Assembly (NCBI GenBank): GCA_000508865.1
Contig: BAHP02000103.1
Span: forward strand, 1-38,744
Length of the DNA: 38,744 nucleotides
Direction of reading: 5' to 3'
Source: Clostridiales bacterium VE202-01
Lineage (GTDB): Bacteria; Bacillota_I; Bacilli_A; Erysipelotrichales; Coprobacillaceae
Shown: one piece after another, positions 16,180-25,402 of the stretch
Position numbering within the stretch: the first letter of the stretch is position 1
Layout of the letters: every line of letters begins with the position of its first letter
Program-made: the position numbers and the translations under genes
Notes under the pieces: generated by a model
Seen by the model: only the letters and a program-made list of their open reading frames with translations
Told to the model about the DNA's origin: nothing
The model's database searches: none

Positions 16180-16593
16180 CTATTTCAGCAAAGGTAAATC
16201 GCCCGTTAACTTATTAATTCTTTTTTTATTACCATATAAACAAATACCAGAATAATTTAATCTAACTTCACTTGTCACTTTCATCTTAGAAATATATTCA
16301 GGATAATTTTTACAGCTTTGAGCCAAATCGCTAAAATCAATAACTGCAATCTCATCATTATAATTATTCGCTTTTTCTAATATATTTCTAATCAATCCTT
16401 GATTCCCTTTCAAAATTACAATTGGAAGCATGACAATACCACAATGCCTATTATTTTCTAAATCAGATACATCTTCACCGATAATCTTTATGTCCAGTTT
16501 AGCTAATGCTGTAGCTAAAACAGCTGTCGTATTAGCAATTAAACCAAGTGGTAAACTTTCATCAACGATCATCACACACTTTTTTTCTATCAT
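16180..16593 (-). CDS. DUF2000 family protein
   Basis: A 137-residue single-domain protein that fits DUF2000. It opens KCVMIVDESLPLGLIANTTAVLATALAK, continues with the GEDV segment, and ends YSGICLYGNKKRINKLTGDLPLLK. This family often accompanies EamA transporters and transcription regulators, and its function is unknown. The fold probably resembles peptidyl-tRNA hydrolase II, by family knowledge. The ATG overlaps the stop of the EamA gene (ATGA), so the two are made together. It is the last gene of the araC-eamA-DUF2000 operon. Confidence 0.8.
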   Translation of the reverse strand: MIEKKCVMIVDESLPLGLIANTTAVLATALAKLDIKIIGEDVSDLENNRHCGIVMLPIVILKGNQGLIRNILEKANNYNDEIAVIDFSDLAQSCKNYPEYISKMKVTSEVRLNYSGICLYGNKKRINKLTGDLPLLK

Positions 16594-17468
16594 TTTTTAC
16601 TCCCTTGCGATAAAAATAAGCCCATTAAAGTTAACAATGTACCTACCAAAGACAGTATCGTTATGCGCTCATTTAAAACAAGAAATGACGTTGTTACAGT
16701 AACTACAGGTACGATATAAATATAAATACTTGTCTTTATTGTCCCAAGTATCTTAATTGCAAAATTCCAGGTTACAAAGCATCCTGCTGAAGCCCCAACT
16801 CCTAAAAAGACGATATTTCCTAAATAGACAGGATTAGCAAATCTTTTCAAATTCAATTTAAAATCAAGGGGAATTAATGTAAACAGCATAAAAATAATTC
16901 CATACATAAACATTCGCCTCGTTACTTGGATCGTATTAAAACCATATTCACTGATTTTTTTAGTTAAGATCGAATAAACTGCCCAAATCAATGCTGCCAA
17001 TAAAGCTAATAGATCGCCTAATGGATTCAATTTAAAATTAGAACTAGTATTAAAACTAATCAATGAAATACCAATCATCGCTAAAACAAAACCGATAAAA
17101 AAATTCCGCTTTAATCTTTCCTCTTTTAAAACAAGATATGATAAAACAGCTGTAAAAAAAGGTGCTATAGAAATAATTACCCCGACATTAGCTGCTAAAG
17201 AATACGTCAAAGCAATATTTTCCAATAAATAATATAATGTAATTCCCGTCAATCCTGCTAAAGCAAAAGTAATTTCCTGCTTCTTAGTTGTACCTGATAT
17301 CTTTTTAGGATAGATAATAATAAGAAGCAGCAGTCCCAGCAAAAATCTGAAAAAAAGAATCTCTATTGGTTTAAAATCAACCAATAATAACTTTGTCGAA
17401 ATAAAAGTCGTTCCCCAAATAAAAATAGTTATCAAAGCCGCTAAATGCCCTTTTAAATTCTTATTCAT
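16590..17468 (-). CDS. EamA/DMT family transporter
   Basis: A 292-residue inner-membrane protein with ten hydrophobic helices in two EamA repeats. The first repeat starts LAALITIFIWGTTFISTKLLL and the second starts LGDLLALLAALIWAVYSILTKK. Such carriers export amino acids or other small metabolites. The substrate is not known. I chose the ATG at 17468, which overlaps the end of the araC reading frame (stop at 17461). Upstream ATG/GTG codons at 17480-17471 are alternatives and none has a strong binding site, so translation is probably coupled to araC. Control by the AraC protein upstream is likely if that gene works. Confidence 0.87.
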   Translation of the reverse strand: MNKNLKGHLAALITIFIWGTTFISTKLLLVDFKPIEILFFRFLLGLLLLIIIYPKKISGTTKKQEITFALAGLTGITLYYLLENIALTYSLAANVGVIISIAPFFTAVLSYLVLKEERLKRNFFIGFVLAMIGISLISFNTSSNFKLNPLGDLLALLAALIWAVYSILTKKISEYGFNTIQVTRRMFMYGIIFMLFTLIPLDFKLNLKRFANPVYLGNIVFLGVGASAGCFVTWNFAIKILGTIKTSIYIYIVPVVTVTTSFLVLNERITILSLVGTLLTLMGLFLSQGSKK

Positions 17469-18299
17469 CATTATCACCATTAAAAATATTTTGATATTGT
17501 TTTGGTGTCAACCCAATTAATTTTTTAAAAAAACGTGTAAAATGACTTTGATCACTAAAACCTGCAAGAATCGCTGTTTCTGTTAAATTAATTCCAGCTT
17601 CTAAAAGTTTTTTAGCTTGGTTTATTCTAATCGTTTCTAGATATTGATATGGTGTTATTTGCATTTCATGAGTAAAATTACGAATCAAAGTATACTTATT
17701 CATTCCCGAAATCTGACTTAATTCATGTAATGAAATCTGTTTTTCATAGTTATCGTCTAAAAATTGTTTTACCTTTTTGATTGGTTCTTTGAATTCAACT
17801 CTTCTATCTTTTTTAAAACAGCATATTCTTTGATTAATTGTTCTAATAATAGATAGAATAGTTCTTCTTTAAAAAATTCCGTTTCTTTTTTCATGATCAT
17901 TTCATGCAATAATCTTAAATTATCTATTAAATCACTTGAAAAAATAACAGGCGCTTTAAATTCCGGCAAATAAGCTATCGTAAAGATTTCTTTAGCTATT
18001 TTTTTCATTACAGCTTTACTAATATTTAAACAACGATAATCCAAAGCTTTTCCATCTTCACTATCACAACTATGACTATCTAAAGGATTTAATAATAATA
18101 TATCGCCTTCTTTTAAAACATACTCGTTATTGTTGCAAGATAAAATCCGTTTCCCCTTTTCAACAAAACCGATTACATAATAGTCATGAAAATGATTAGG
18201 AAATTTTTGCATAACTCCTATAAACTGGTAAGCTTCGATCTTCAACTGTTCATCATAAACAATAATTCTTTTTTCTTCCATCATCATCACCATCATCAA
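17461..18299 (-). pseudogene. AraC family transcription regulator split by a -1 frameshift at A_AAA_AAG
   Basis: The N-terminal frame (18299 to 17769, 176 residues) is a cupin-type sensing domain with FPNHFHDYYVIGFVEKG and DILLLNPLDSHSC. The C-terminal frame holds the full double HTH (LHELSQISGMNKYTLIRNF and LTETAILAGFSDQSHFTRFF) and ends at 17461. The two frames join exactly if the ribosome slips back one base at A_AAA_AAG (opposite 17808-17814), or if one A is restored in the A6 run. Joined, the protein has about 279 residues, the normal length for this AraC type. No strong stimulatory hairpin or upstream Shine-Dalgarno is seen, so a plain indel is likelier than programmed slippage. The start is uncertain: six ATG and one GTG codons in a row code MMMVMMM. 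It heads the operon with eamA and the DUF2000 gene. Confidence 0.82.
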
Positions 18300-18343
18300 T
18301 ATAACATAAATAAAAAAAACTTACTTGAACGATATTGACATAT

Positions 18344-18368
18344 TAAAAGATGTGCATAAACACATCTT
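18344..18368 (-). terminator. Terminator of the lysR gene
   Basis: AAGATGTG (18347-18354) pairs with CACATCTT (18361-18368) across a 6-nt loop. A T-rich tract follows on the minus strand. The stem overlaps the lysR stop codon. Confidence 0.75.
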
Positions 18369-19275
18369 ACATCAATTCCTGGGTATTTTGCTTTAGTGCT
18401 TCAATAAAAATCTGACCTAAATTACTGCGAATAGTGTCTTTATGAACAATATAACCAATACTGATCACTTCATCGACATCAAGGGGAATGGCAATGATAT
18501 TTTTACCATTTAACTCCTCGCTAATAACACCTGTACATATAGTATAACCATCCAAACCAATCAATAAATTAAATAATGTTGCTCGATCACTTACTTTGAT
18601 CATCTTTTGATGAATCATCGTACTTAAAATTTCTTCAGAGTAATAAAATGAATTATATTGTCCCTGCTCAAATGATAAATAAGGATACGGTTCAATATCT
18701 TCAAGTGTCACAATCTTTTTACCAGCTAAAGGATTAGTATCACTTACAAAAATATGTGGTCTAGCATCAAACAGTTTATTAAAAACCAAATCATTTTCTT
18801 TTAATAATTTATTTATTACTTTTTTATTAAACTCGTTTAAATATAAGATTCCAATCTCACTTTTTAACGTTTTAACATCTTCGATAATTTCATGAGTTCG
18901 CGTTTCTCTAATCATAAATTCATAATCATTATCACGATATTTTTTTACTAGATCAACAAATGCATTAACAGCAAAAGAATAATGCTGTGTCGAAATACTA
19001 AAACGCTTTTTTGTCACTTTATCTTGTAAATATCTATTTTCCAACAAATCCGCCTGTTCCACAACTTGGCGTGCATAACCCAAAAATTCAAGTCCTTCAT
19101 CACTGATTACAATACCTTTATTAGTTCGTGAGAAAATGACGATTCCTAGCTCTTTTTCTAATTCTTTGATTGCATTAGATAAACTTGGCTGCGAAATAAA
19201 TAATTCTTTAGCCGCTTCGCTTATCGTTCCTTTTTGAGCTGTAGTAATAATATACCGTAGTTGTTGTAATGTCAT
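18367..19275 (-). CDS. LysR family transcription regulator, candidate metE activator
   Basis: A 302-residue regulator. Residues 1-60 form the winged HTH (LRYIITTAQKGTISEAAKEL, then LFISQPSLSNAIKELEKELG). The remainder is the effector-binding domain with RFSISTQHYSF and the VSDTNPLAGK hinge region. The ATG at 19275 has AAGGAAG upstream. It lies 30 nt behind metE on the same strand, as with regulators that control the adjacent gene. A T-N11-A palindrome upstream of metE (21689-21703) is a candidate binding site. Homology does not by itself make it MetR, and the effector is unknown. Confidence 0.87.
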   Translation of the reverse strand: MTLQQLRYIITTAQKGTISEAAKELFISQPSLSNAIKELEKELGIVIFSRTNKGIVISDEGLEFLGYARQVVEQADLLENRYLQDKVTKKRFSISTQHYSFAVNAFVDLVKKYRDNDYEFMIRETRTHEIIEDVKTLKSEIGILYLNEFNKKVINKLLKENDLVFNKLFDARPHIFVSDTNPLAGKKIVTLEDIEPYPYLSFEQGQYNSFYYSEEILSTMIHQKMIKVSDRATLFNLLIGLDGYTICTGVISEELNGKNIIAIPLDVDEVISIGYIVHKDTIRSNLGQIFIEALKQNTQELM

Positions 19276-19305
19276 TTTTTCACTTCCTTTTTAGCTATTT
19301 TAACA

Positions 19306-21583
19306 TTATTTTTTGATTTGTTGAAGTTTAAGACGAATATTTTTAGTCGCTGTTACCATATTTTCAAGACTGCTTTGAGTCTCTAAAACCCCGCGTGTCT
19401 TTAATCCACAATCCGGATTGACCCATAATTTATTTACTGGTATTTTTTCAACCATTGCCTCTAATGCTGATTCAAATTCTTCAACACTAGGAATCTTGGC
19501 GAATGAATGTCATATACCCCTGGGCCTACCTCACTCTTGAACTTAACTTTATTTAAAGTATCTAATAATGTTAGATTAGAACGAGAGGCCTCAAATGAAA
19601 TAACGTCACTGTCCATATCTTCAATTGCCTGAATAATATCATCAAATTCACTATAGCACATATGACTATGAATCTGTGTATCAGCCTGAACACTACTGCT
19701 AACTAAACGATAAGCTGGAATTGCCCAATCTAAATATTCACTTTGCCAGTCACTTTTACGTAATGGTAATTTTTCTCTTAAAGCTGCTTCATCGATTTGG
19801 ATGATCTTAATTCCCTTAGCTTCTAAATCTAAAACTTCATCTTTGATTGCTAAAGCTAATTGTAAAGCTGATTCTTTTAAAGAAATATCAACTCTTGGAA
19901 ATGACCAGTTCAACATTGTAACAGGCCCTGTCAACATTCCTTTTACTGGTTTATCTGTCAAACTTTGGCTGTAGACAGCATAATCGACTGTTAAAGGATG
20001 GTTTCTAGAAATATCGCCCCAGATCACAGGTGGTTTGACACAACGAGTCCCATATGATTGAACCCAGCCATTTTCAGTAAATAAATAACCATCAAGATTT
20101 TCACCAAAATATTCAACCATATCATTTCTTTCAAATTCTCCATGAACAAGTACATCTAAACCAATTTCTTCTTGATATTTGATCCATTTTTGAATCATTG
20201 TATGATTGAAATTGCGATATGCAGTTTCATCTATTTCCCCTTTACGATACGCCCGCCGATTAGCACGAACTTCACTTGTTTGTGGAAAAGAACCAATCGT
20301 CGTTGTTGGTAAAAGAGGCAGATTTAACTTTTCTTTTTGAATTTCACGACGCTGATCAAACAATGGCTGACGAATAAAGTCACTTTCTTTCAATGAAGCT
20401 AAACGAGCTTGAACACTTGCATTACTACGGTTAGCAGCTTCATTAAAAATATTCACGTTATCAACATAATAACTATGCTTTGTTCCTAATTCAGAAATTA
20501 TTTTTAACTGGAATAATTCAACTAATTTTTCTTTTGCGAAAGCAAGATGTCTTTTATACTTATCATCTAATTTTTCTTCGTTTTCCAAACTATATGGCAC
20601 ATGTAATAATGAACAAGATGTGCTGATGACAATATCATTGACATTTTCGTTAATTTCTTCTAGCAAAGTGATCGTCTTTTGATAATCATTCTTCCAAATA
20701 TTTTTACCATTGACAACACCTGCAAATAATATCTTACTTTGATCAAAACCATATTTTTTGATTAAATTCAAAGTTTCTTTACCCTCAACAAAATCAAGAC
20801 CAATACCATCAAAATCTAATGTCATAATATCATTATAATAATCTCGTATATCTCCAAAATAAGTTTGCAATAAAACCTTTATCGCTCCTTTTTCCTTCAA
20901 GATCTTAGTATATATATTTTTAAATAATCCAATATCCGCTTCATTCATATCAAGTACTAAAGCTGGTTCATCAAATTCAAACCATTGTGCATTTAAATCA
21001 TTAAATTTGGTGATTATTTCTACATACACTCTAATAACATCATCTACGATATCCTGAATAGTTAAAGTTCCTGTAAAACGTAATAATTTAATTAATGTAT
21101 ACGGTCCAATAATTACTGGTTTAGTATTTATATTCAAATCTTTAGCTTCTTGATATTCATCAAATATTTTAGCTCCATTTAATTCAATTTGAACATCATC
21201 TTCAACTTCTGGTACTAAATAATGATAATTTGTATTAAACCATTTTTTCATCGCTAAAGCTTTTACATCACCTGCTTCACCTTGATAACCTCGAGTCATA
21301 GCAAAGTATTTATCAAGAGGATCAAGATCCAAACTTTGATAACGTTTAGGAATGATATTTAATAAATATGCTGTATCTAAAACATTATCATAGAATGAAA
21401 AATCGTTTGATGAAATAAAATCGATTTTTGATTATCTTGATCAAGCCAATTTATTTTTCTTAATGCTTTGGCTTTAGTAATTAACTCACTCTGTTCTATT
21501 TGTCCTTTTAAATATTTTTCAATTGCAAATTTTAATTCACGTTTCAATCCAATTCGTGGATATCCAATTACTGCTGTTTTCAT
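19306..21583 (-). pseudogene. metE: Cobalamin-independent methionine synthase, two frameshifts
   Basis: The enzyme transfers a methyl group from 5-methyltetrahydropteroyltri-L-glutamate to homocysteine, the last step of methionine synthesis. The N-terminal piece (21583 onward) reads MKTAVIGYPRIGLKRELKFA. Near 21425-21429 one base is missing in an A5 run, after which the frame reads [16 protein letters not shown]. The long middle frame carries the core with [11 protein letters not shown] (zinc His and Cys). Near 19492-19495 one base is missing again. The restored end reads [17 protein letters not shown] and LWVNPDCGLKTRG, with the third zinc ligand Cys. With two bases restored, the length is about 759 residues, the usual value. 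Every key residue survives, so this is either recent loss or sequencing error. Confidence 0.88.
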
Positions 21584-21688
21584 CTTTTACCCCCATAATT
21601 TATTTTTTAAAGACATAGCCGCCTTCTTTAGATATAAGAATACTAGATTATTTTAATATTGAAAAATACTTATAATAATTAGTTGAAC

Positions 21689-21703
21689 ATAGTTTTAAAC
21701 TAT
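21689..21703. promoter_or_regulatory. Candidate LysR box upstream of metE
   Basis: ATAGTTTTAAACTAT has 7-bp arms about a central T and fits the T-N11-A pattern (T at 21690, A at 21702). It lies about 106 bp upstream of the metE start, a usual place for an activator site. In DNA this AT-rich the match may be chance. Confidence 0.35.
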
Positions 21704-21717
21704 ATTTATTTAAATAA

Positions 21718-21742
21718 AAAACATCTTGTCATAAGATGTTTT
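21718..21742 (-). terminator. Terminator of the symporter gene
   Basis: AAAACATCTT (21718-21727) pairs with AAGATGTTTT (21733-21742) across GTCAT, a 10-bp stem with A/T tails on both sides. It follows the stop at 21761 by about 20 nt. Confidence 0.85.
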
Positions 21743-21760
21743 AATAAATGTATGTAAAAA

Positions 21761-23041
21761 CTATTTAATACTATTAATAAATACATTTTTATCTAAAGCT
21801 TTATTTTGGTGGGCAACTATCGTTGTACAAACAGCATCACCAGTAATATTTACAGCAGTTCTTGTCATATCTAAGATTCGATCAATTCCCATGATCATTC
21901 CAATCGCCTCAACTGGAAGTCCTACTGAATTGAAAACCATCGTTAATGTTACTAAGCCAACACTAGGGATGCCCGCTGTTCCAATTGATGCTAGAGTTGC
22001 CGTTCCAATTACAGTAATATAATCTGTAAAGTCGAGATTAATTCCAAAAGCCTGAGCCGCAAAAACAACAGCGACCCCTTGCATGATGGCAGTTCCATCC
22101 ATATTGATCGTTGCTCCTAAGGGAATCGTAAAAGATGAAATTCTTTTTGAAACTCCCATTTTTTTAGCTAAAGTATCAATTGATAATGGAATCGTAGCAT
22201 TTGAAGTTGCCGTTGAAAAAGCAAATGCCATAACCGGAAAAAAGTTTTTGATAAATTTTATTGGATTTAAACCTGTAAATAGTTTTAATAAACCTAAATA
22301 AACAAAGAAACACTGCACTGCCAGAGCCAACAAGACCCCAATCATATATTTTCCTAATGGTAAAAAAGCGCTAAATCCGATTCCAGCAAAAGTCCTTGCA
22401 ATCAGGCAAAATACCCCAATTGGCGCAACAGCCATTACCATCATTGTCATTTCCATCATAATATCATTAAATTGACTGAAGAAATTGCCTACTACTTCTG
22501 TCTTTTCACCTAATTTAGCTAAGATCACTCCTACTAATAAAGCAAATACAATGATTTGTAACATATTACCACTAGCTAATGAACCAATCGGATTATCAGG
22601 AATAATATTTAAGATCGTTTCAACTAATGATGTTGATTCCACACTATCAACACTCGTTACATTTGCTTGAATCGTTGACATATCTAATCCCGTTCCCGGA
22701 TTGATCAAGTTTCCTACTAATAAAGCTACGGTTATTGCTAGTGCTGTAGTTAGAAGATAGAAAATGATCGTTCTAACGCCTACCGATCCTAATTTTTTTG
22801 TATCACCAATTGCCATACTGCCACAAACTAATGAGCAAAATACTAATGGTACAACAAGCATTTTCATCAACTTTATAAATCCCTGGCCAACTACATACAA
22901 AATCCCATCGATCACAATATCATCACGAACAAAACTAGCTGGTAAAGCATATAAAACAATCCCTAAAATTGCTCCTAATAATAAAGCAATAAAGATCTTG
23001 GTCGTTAAACCCATCTTTTTCTTTCTTTTTTCTAATGCCAT
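21761..23041 (-). CDS. Dicarboxylate/amino acid:cation symporter (DAACS family)
   Basis: A 426-residue membrane carrier of the GltP/DctA type. The hallmark parts are present: the Ser-rich re-entrant loop AFSTATSNATIPLS (about residues 270-283), TM7 NMDGTAIMQG, the second loop SIGTAGIPSVGL, and TM8 DRILDMTRTAVNITGD. In TM8 the Asp, Arg and Asn residues that bind cation and acidic substrate in GltPh-like carriers are kept. It therefore probably imports glutamate, aspartate or a C4-dicarboxylate with Na+ or H+. It starts one base after the rmlD-like stop, with AGGAGGG overlapping that gene's end. It is the second gene of a two-gene operon. Confidence 0.9.
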   Translation of the reverse strand: MALEKRKKKMGLTTKIFIALLLGAILGIVLYALPASFVRDDIVIDGILYVVGQGFIKLMKMLVVPLVFCSLVCGSMAIGDTKKLGSVGVRTIIFYLLTTALAITVALLVGNLINPGTGLDMSTIQANVTSVDSVESTSLVETILNIIPDNPIGSLASGNMLQIIVFALLVGVILAKLGEKTEVVGNFFSQFNDIMMEMTMMVMAVAPIGVFCLIARTFAGIGFSAFLPLGKYMIGVLLALAVQCFFVYLGLLKLFTGLNPIKFIKNFFPVMAFAFSTATSNATIPLSIDTLAKKMGVSKRISSFTIPLGATINMDGTAIMQGVAVVFAAQAFGINLDFTDYITVIGTATLASIGTAGIPSVGLVTLTMVFNSVGLPVEAIGMIMGIDRILDMTRTAVNITGDAVCTTIVAHQNKALDKNVFINSIK

Positions 23042-23042
23042 C

Positions 23043-23888
23043 CTAGCCCTCCTTTATATCTTTTAAATATTCATCTAATGATGTTTTCCAATCTGGCATT
23101 TCAAATTCATTTACTAAGCGCAAGATAAAATTATCTAAAACTGCATATGCTGGTCTAACAGTACCTTTATCAACATCTTTAGCTTCGACTTTTTTTAATT
23201 CAATTTTCTTATCAGCTCTTTCTTTAAGATATTGAGCAAATTCATAGCGACTGCAAACACCTTTACAAGTAATATGATAAGTACCATATTCATTTGTTTT
23301 AATTAAATATAAAATAGCTCGTGCTAAATCTTTAGCACTAGTAGGTGATCCTAGCTGATCACCAGCAACATTTAAAACTGCCTGATCATAATTTAAAAGA
23401 TCATTAACGAAATTCTTTCCTTTTTTACCATATACCCAGTTACTACGAATAATAAAATGTTTATGAGTAAATTCTTTTACATAGTCTTCACCGGCTTTTT
23501 TAGAACGACCATAAATAGTTTGGGGATTAGTACGATCAAATTCATTATAGGGCCGATCATTTGTCCCATCAAAAACATCATCAGTAGATAACTGAACTAC
23601 TTTAGCCCCAATTTTTCGTGCAACAATACACAAATTACGAGGTCCTAAAGCATTTACTCTAAAAGCCTGATCTTTATCACTGGCACACTCATCAAGATTC
23701 GTGATTGCAGCGCAATTAATAATTACATCAGGACGATTTATTTCTCCAAAGCGGATAATATCATTAGTATTGGCAATATCTATTTCTTCTTTATCAGTAT
23801 TAAATACCTCAATATCCAGCGGTTCAATCAATTCATTTAAAGCTGTCCCTACCTGGCTATTTGAACCAACGATCCATAATTTTAGCAT
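23043..23888 (-). CDS. RmlD-like NAD(P)-dependent reductase (dTDP-4-dehydrorhamnose reductase family)
   Basis: A 281-residue extended short-chain dehydrogenase. The nucleotide loop is WIVGSNSQVGTAL at the N-terminus, followed by NCAAITNLDECASD, the active-site LSTDDVFDG and the YGRSKKAGE pair (Tyr-x3-Lys), then RSNWVYGKKG. These are the marks of RmlD, which reduces dTDP-4-dehydrorhamnose to dTDP-rhamnose. No rmlA, B or C is nearby; the gene is paired instead with a symporter. The true substrate is therefore open. I chose the ATG at 23888, 7 nt after GAGGAGGT. The frame extends further without a binding site. Confidence 0.8.
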   Translation of the reverse strand: MLKLWIVGSNSQVGTALNELIEPLDIEVFNTDKEEIDIANTNDIIRFGEINRPDVIINCAAITNLDECASDKDQAFRVNALGPRNLCIVARKIGAKVVQLSTDDVFDGTNDRPYNEFDRTNPQTIYGRSKKAGEDYVKEFTHKHFIIRSNWVYGKKGKNFVNDLLNYDQAVLNVAGDQLGSPTSAKDLARAILYLIKTNEYGTYHITCKGVCSRYEFAQYLKERADKKIELKKVEAKDVDKGTVRPAYAVLDNFILRLVNEFEMPDWKTSLDEYLKDIKEG

Positions 23889-23908
23889 TCTTTTTACCTC
23901 CTCATAAT

Positions 23909-23930
23909 AAAAGCGCTGAATAATCAACGC
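23909..23930 (-). terminator. Terminator between the GNAT operon and the rmlD-like gene
   Basis: On the minus strand GCGTTGA and TCAGCGC form a 7-bp stem (one G-U) with a 4-nt loop, followed by TTTTATT. It ends the GNAT operon. Because it lies only 25 nt before the rmlD-like start, it may also act as a leader terminator. Confidence 0.65.
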
Positions 23931-23969
23931 AATGATGACATTATATCAATTAACTCTATTACTGTCAAA

Positions 23970-24482
23970 TCAGCTGTTATCATCCTTAAGTAAAGAAAAG
24001 AGTAAATCATCATAGATGATTCCTTGAAATCCTTTAACAGCTCTTCTTAAATGTCCTTCCAAAACAAATCCTAACTTTATTAATAGTTTTTTTGAAGCCG
24101 TATTATCAACAAAGACTCTAGCACTAATAACTTCAATTCCCTGCTCAAATAATTCTTTGATTATAAGTTTTAAAGCCTCATACATATAGCCCTGACCCTG
24201 ATAATTTTTATCTAAATAATATGAAAGACAAACAGCATTTACTTGATATCGTAATTGATCTTGACCTACAAAAACAGCCCCAATTATGCGTTTAGAATCA
24301 GGTAGCTGTAAATAATAAGTATTTTTACGATCATCAATAATATCTTTAAGCATATCTTCGCGACGATAAAGTTTCATCGCATTATAGCGCTGCACATATT
24401 CACTATTATGAATTTTTAAAATTTCATCAACATCTTCTATTTCCGGTCTTTTAAGAATCAACCGCTCGCTCTTTAATATCAT
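23970..24482 (-). CDS. GNAT family acetyltransferase, RimJ/RimL type
   Basis: A 170-residue protein beginning MILKSERLILKRPEIEDVDE, the standard opening of the RimJ/L-like GNAT group. The acetyl-CoA loop is YQGQGYMYEAL (Q-x-G-x-x-Y/A form) at about residues 98-108, and VDNTASKKLLIKLGFVLEGHLR is the usual final helix and strand. It would acetylate an amino group on a protein N-terminus, antibiotic or small molecule; the target is unknown. The ATG at 24482 lies inside the end of the preceding gene with TTGGAGG 5 nt upstream, so translation is coupled. It is the last gene of the three-gene run with the AI-2E-type transporter. Confidence 0.85.
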   Translation of the reverse strand: MILKSERLILKRPEIEDVDEILKIHNSEYVQRYNAMKLYRREDMLKDIIDDRKNTYYLQLPDSKRIIGAVFVGQDQLRYQVNAVCLSYYLDKNYQGQGYMYEALKLIIKELFEQGIEVISARVFVDNTASKKLLIKLGFVLEGHLRRAVKGFQGIIYDDLLFSLLKDDNS

Positions 24483-25398
24483 TAAATCCTCCAAATAACT
24501 CTGTTCCACAAGCAATAAAGTCTAATTTATCGATTCGTTTATGATGTTTATATATTAACACAGTAACTTTAGAATTTAAACTCTCTTTTACATCACTGTT
24601 CATCATTCCCAGTTGTGGCGCTTTCAACAAATAACTATTACCAGGAATAATTTTAATATAAAAACTGTAAGGGTACTGTTTAATGATTAAATAATATTGA
24701 CCTTTTTTAATCAACCATCTTTTTAAATATGCGCCATAATAACTAGCAACTCGATATTGTTTATCGTCTATCATCAAAACCATAATAATTCCAGTAAAAC
24801 TAGTAATTTTAATAGGAATATTAGCTATCGCTAAAAATAATGAGGCTTTACATTGGTTGCAATCATTTGATTGTAACCATAAGTAATCTTTAGGAAATGA
24901 ATATCCCCAATCTTTTTCCATATAACCAATTCCATTTATATTTATTTTTTGCTGGTTAATGATCAAACGACCTTTTATTTGATGTGATAAACTAATGATC
25001 CCGTGATTACATTCCATCTTCGCTAAATAATGAAAGGGACCCATAATAGTAGGTGCATATAATGAGGCTTTTAATGGTGTAAAAGCATCATTTTCTAATA
25101 TTCCTCTTATTATGATTGTACCCTGATCTAGATTTAAAATAATTTTTTCTTTAGAAAAATAATTATTTTTTATTCTGATAAAAAATGGAGCATTTCCATA
25201 TTCAAACTCATTCAAATCAAATTCAAGCATTTGACTAACATTAGTATACGTATCGATCGTTTGAATAAAAGCCATTGTCTCACTGACTCCCACAATAACC
25301 GCTAAAGAAACTTTCCGATCACTAACTCTAAAATACCAGCCTTCAAACATTCCTTTGTCTTTTAAATGTAATTGTATTTCTTGTTTTCTTTGATGCAT
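24451..25398 (-). CDS. Tocopherol cyclase-like family protein
   Basis: A 315-residue soluble protein of beta-rich character. The opening FEGWYFRVSD and the core GYMEKDWGYSFPKDYLWLQ (about residues 157-175) are hallmarks of the family named after plant tocopherol cyclase, which is also found in many Firmicutes. Bacteria of this kind do not make tocopherol, so the name gives only the fold; a lipid or hydrophobic-ligand role is an inference. The ATG at 25398 comes 4 nt after the stop of the AI-2E-type gene, and its AAGGAG overlaps that stop. The gene overlaps the GNAT start downstream. Confidence 0.75.
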   Translation of the reverse strand: MHQRKQEIQLHLKDKGMFEGWYFRVSDRKVSLAVIVGVSETMAFIQTIDTYTNVSQMLEFDLNEFEYGNAPFFIRIKNNYFSKEKIILNLDQGTIIIRGILENDAFTPLKASLYAPTIMGPFHYLAKMECNHGIISLSHQIKGRLIINQQKININGIGYMEKDWGYSFPKDYLWLQSNDCNQCKASLFLAIANIPIKITSFTGIIMVLMIDDKQYRVASYYGAYLKRWLIKKGQYYLIIKQYPYSFYIKIIPGNSYLLKAPQLGMMNSDVKESLNSKVTVLIYKHHKRIDKLDFIACGTELFGGFNDIKERAVDS

Positions 25399-25402
25399 AT
25401 TT

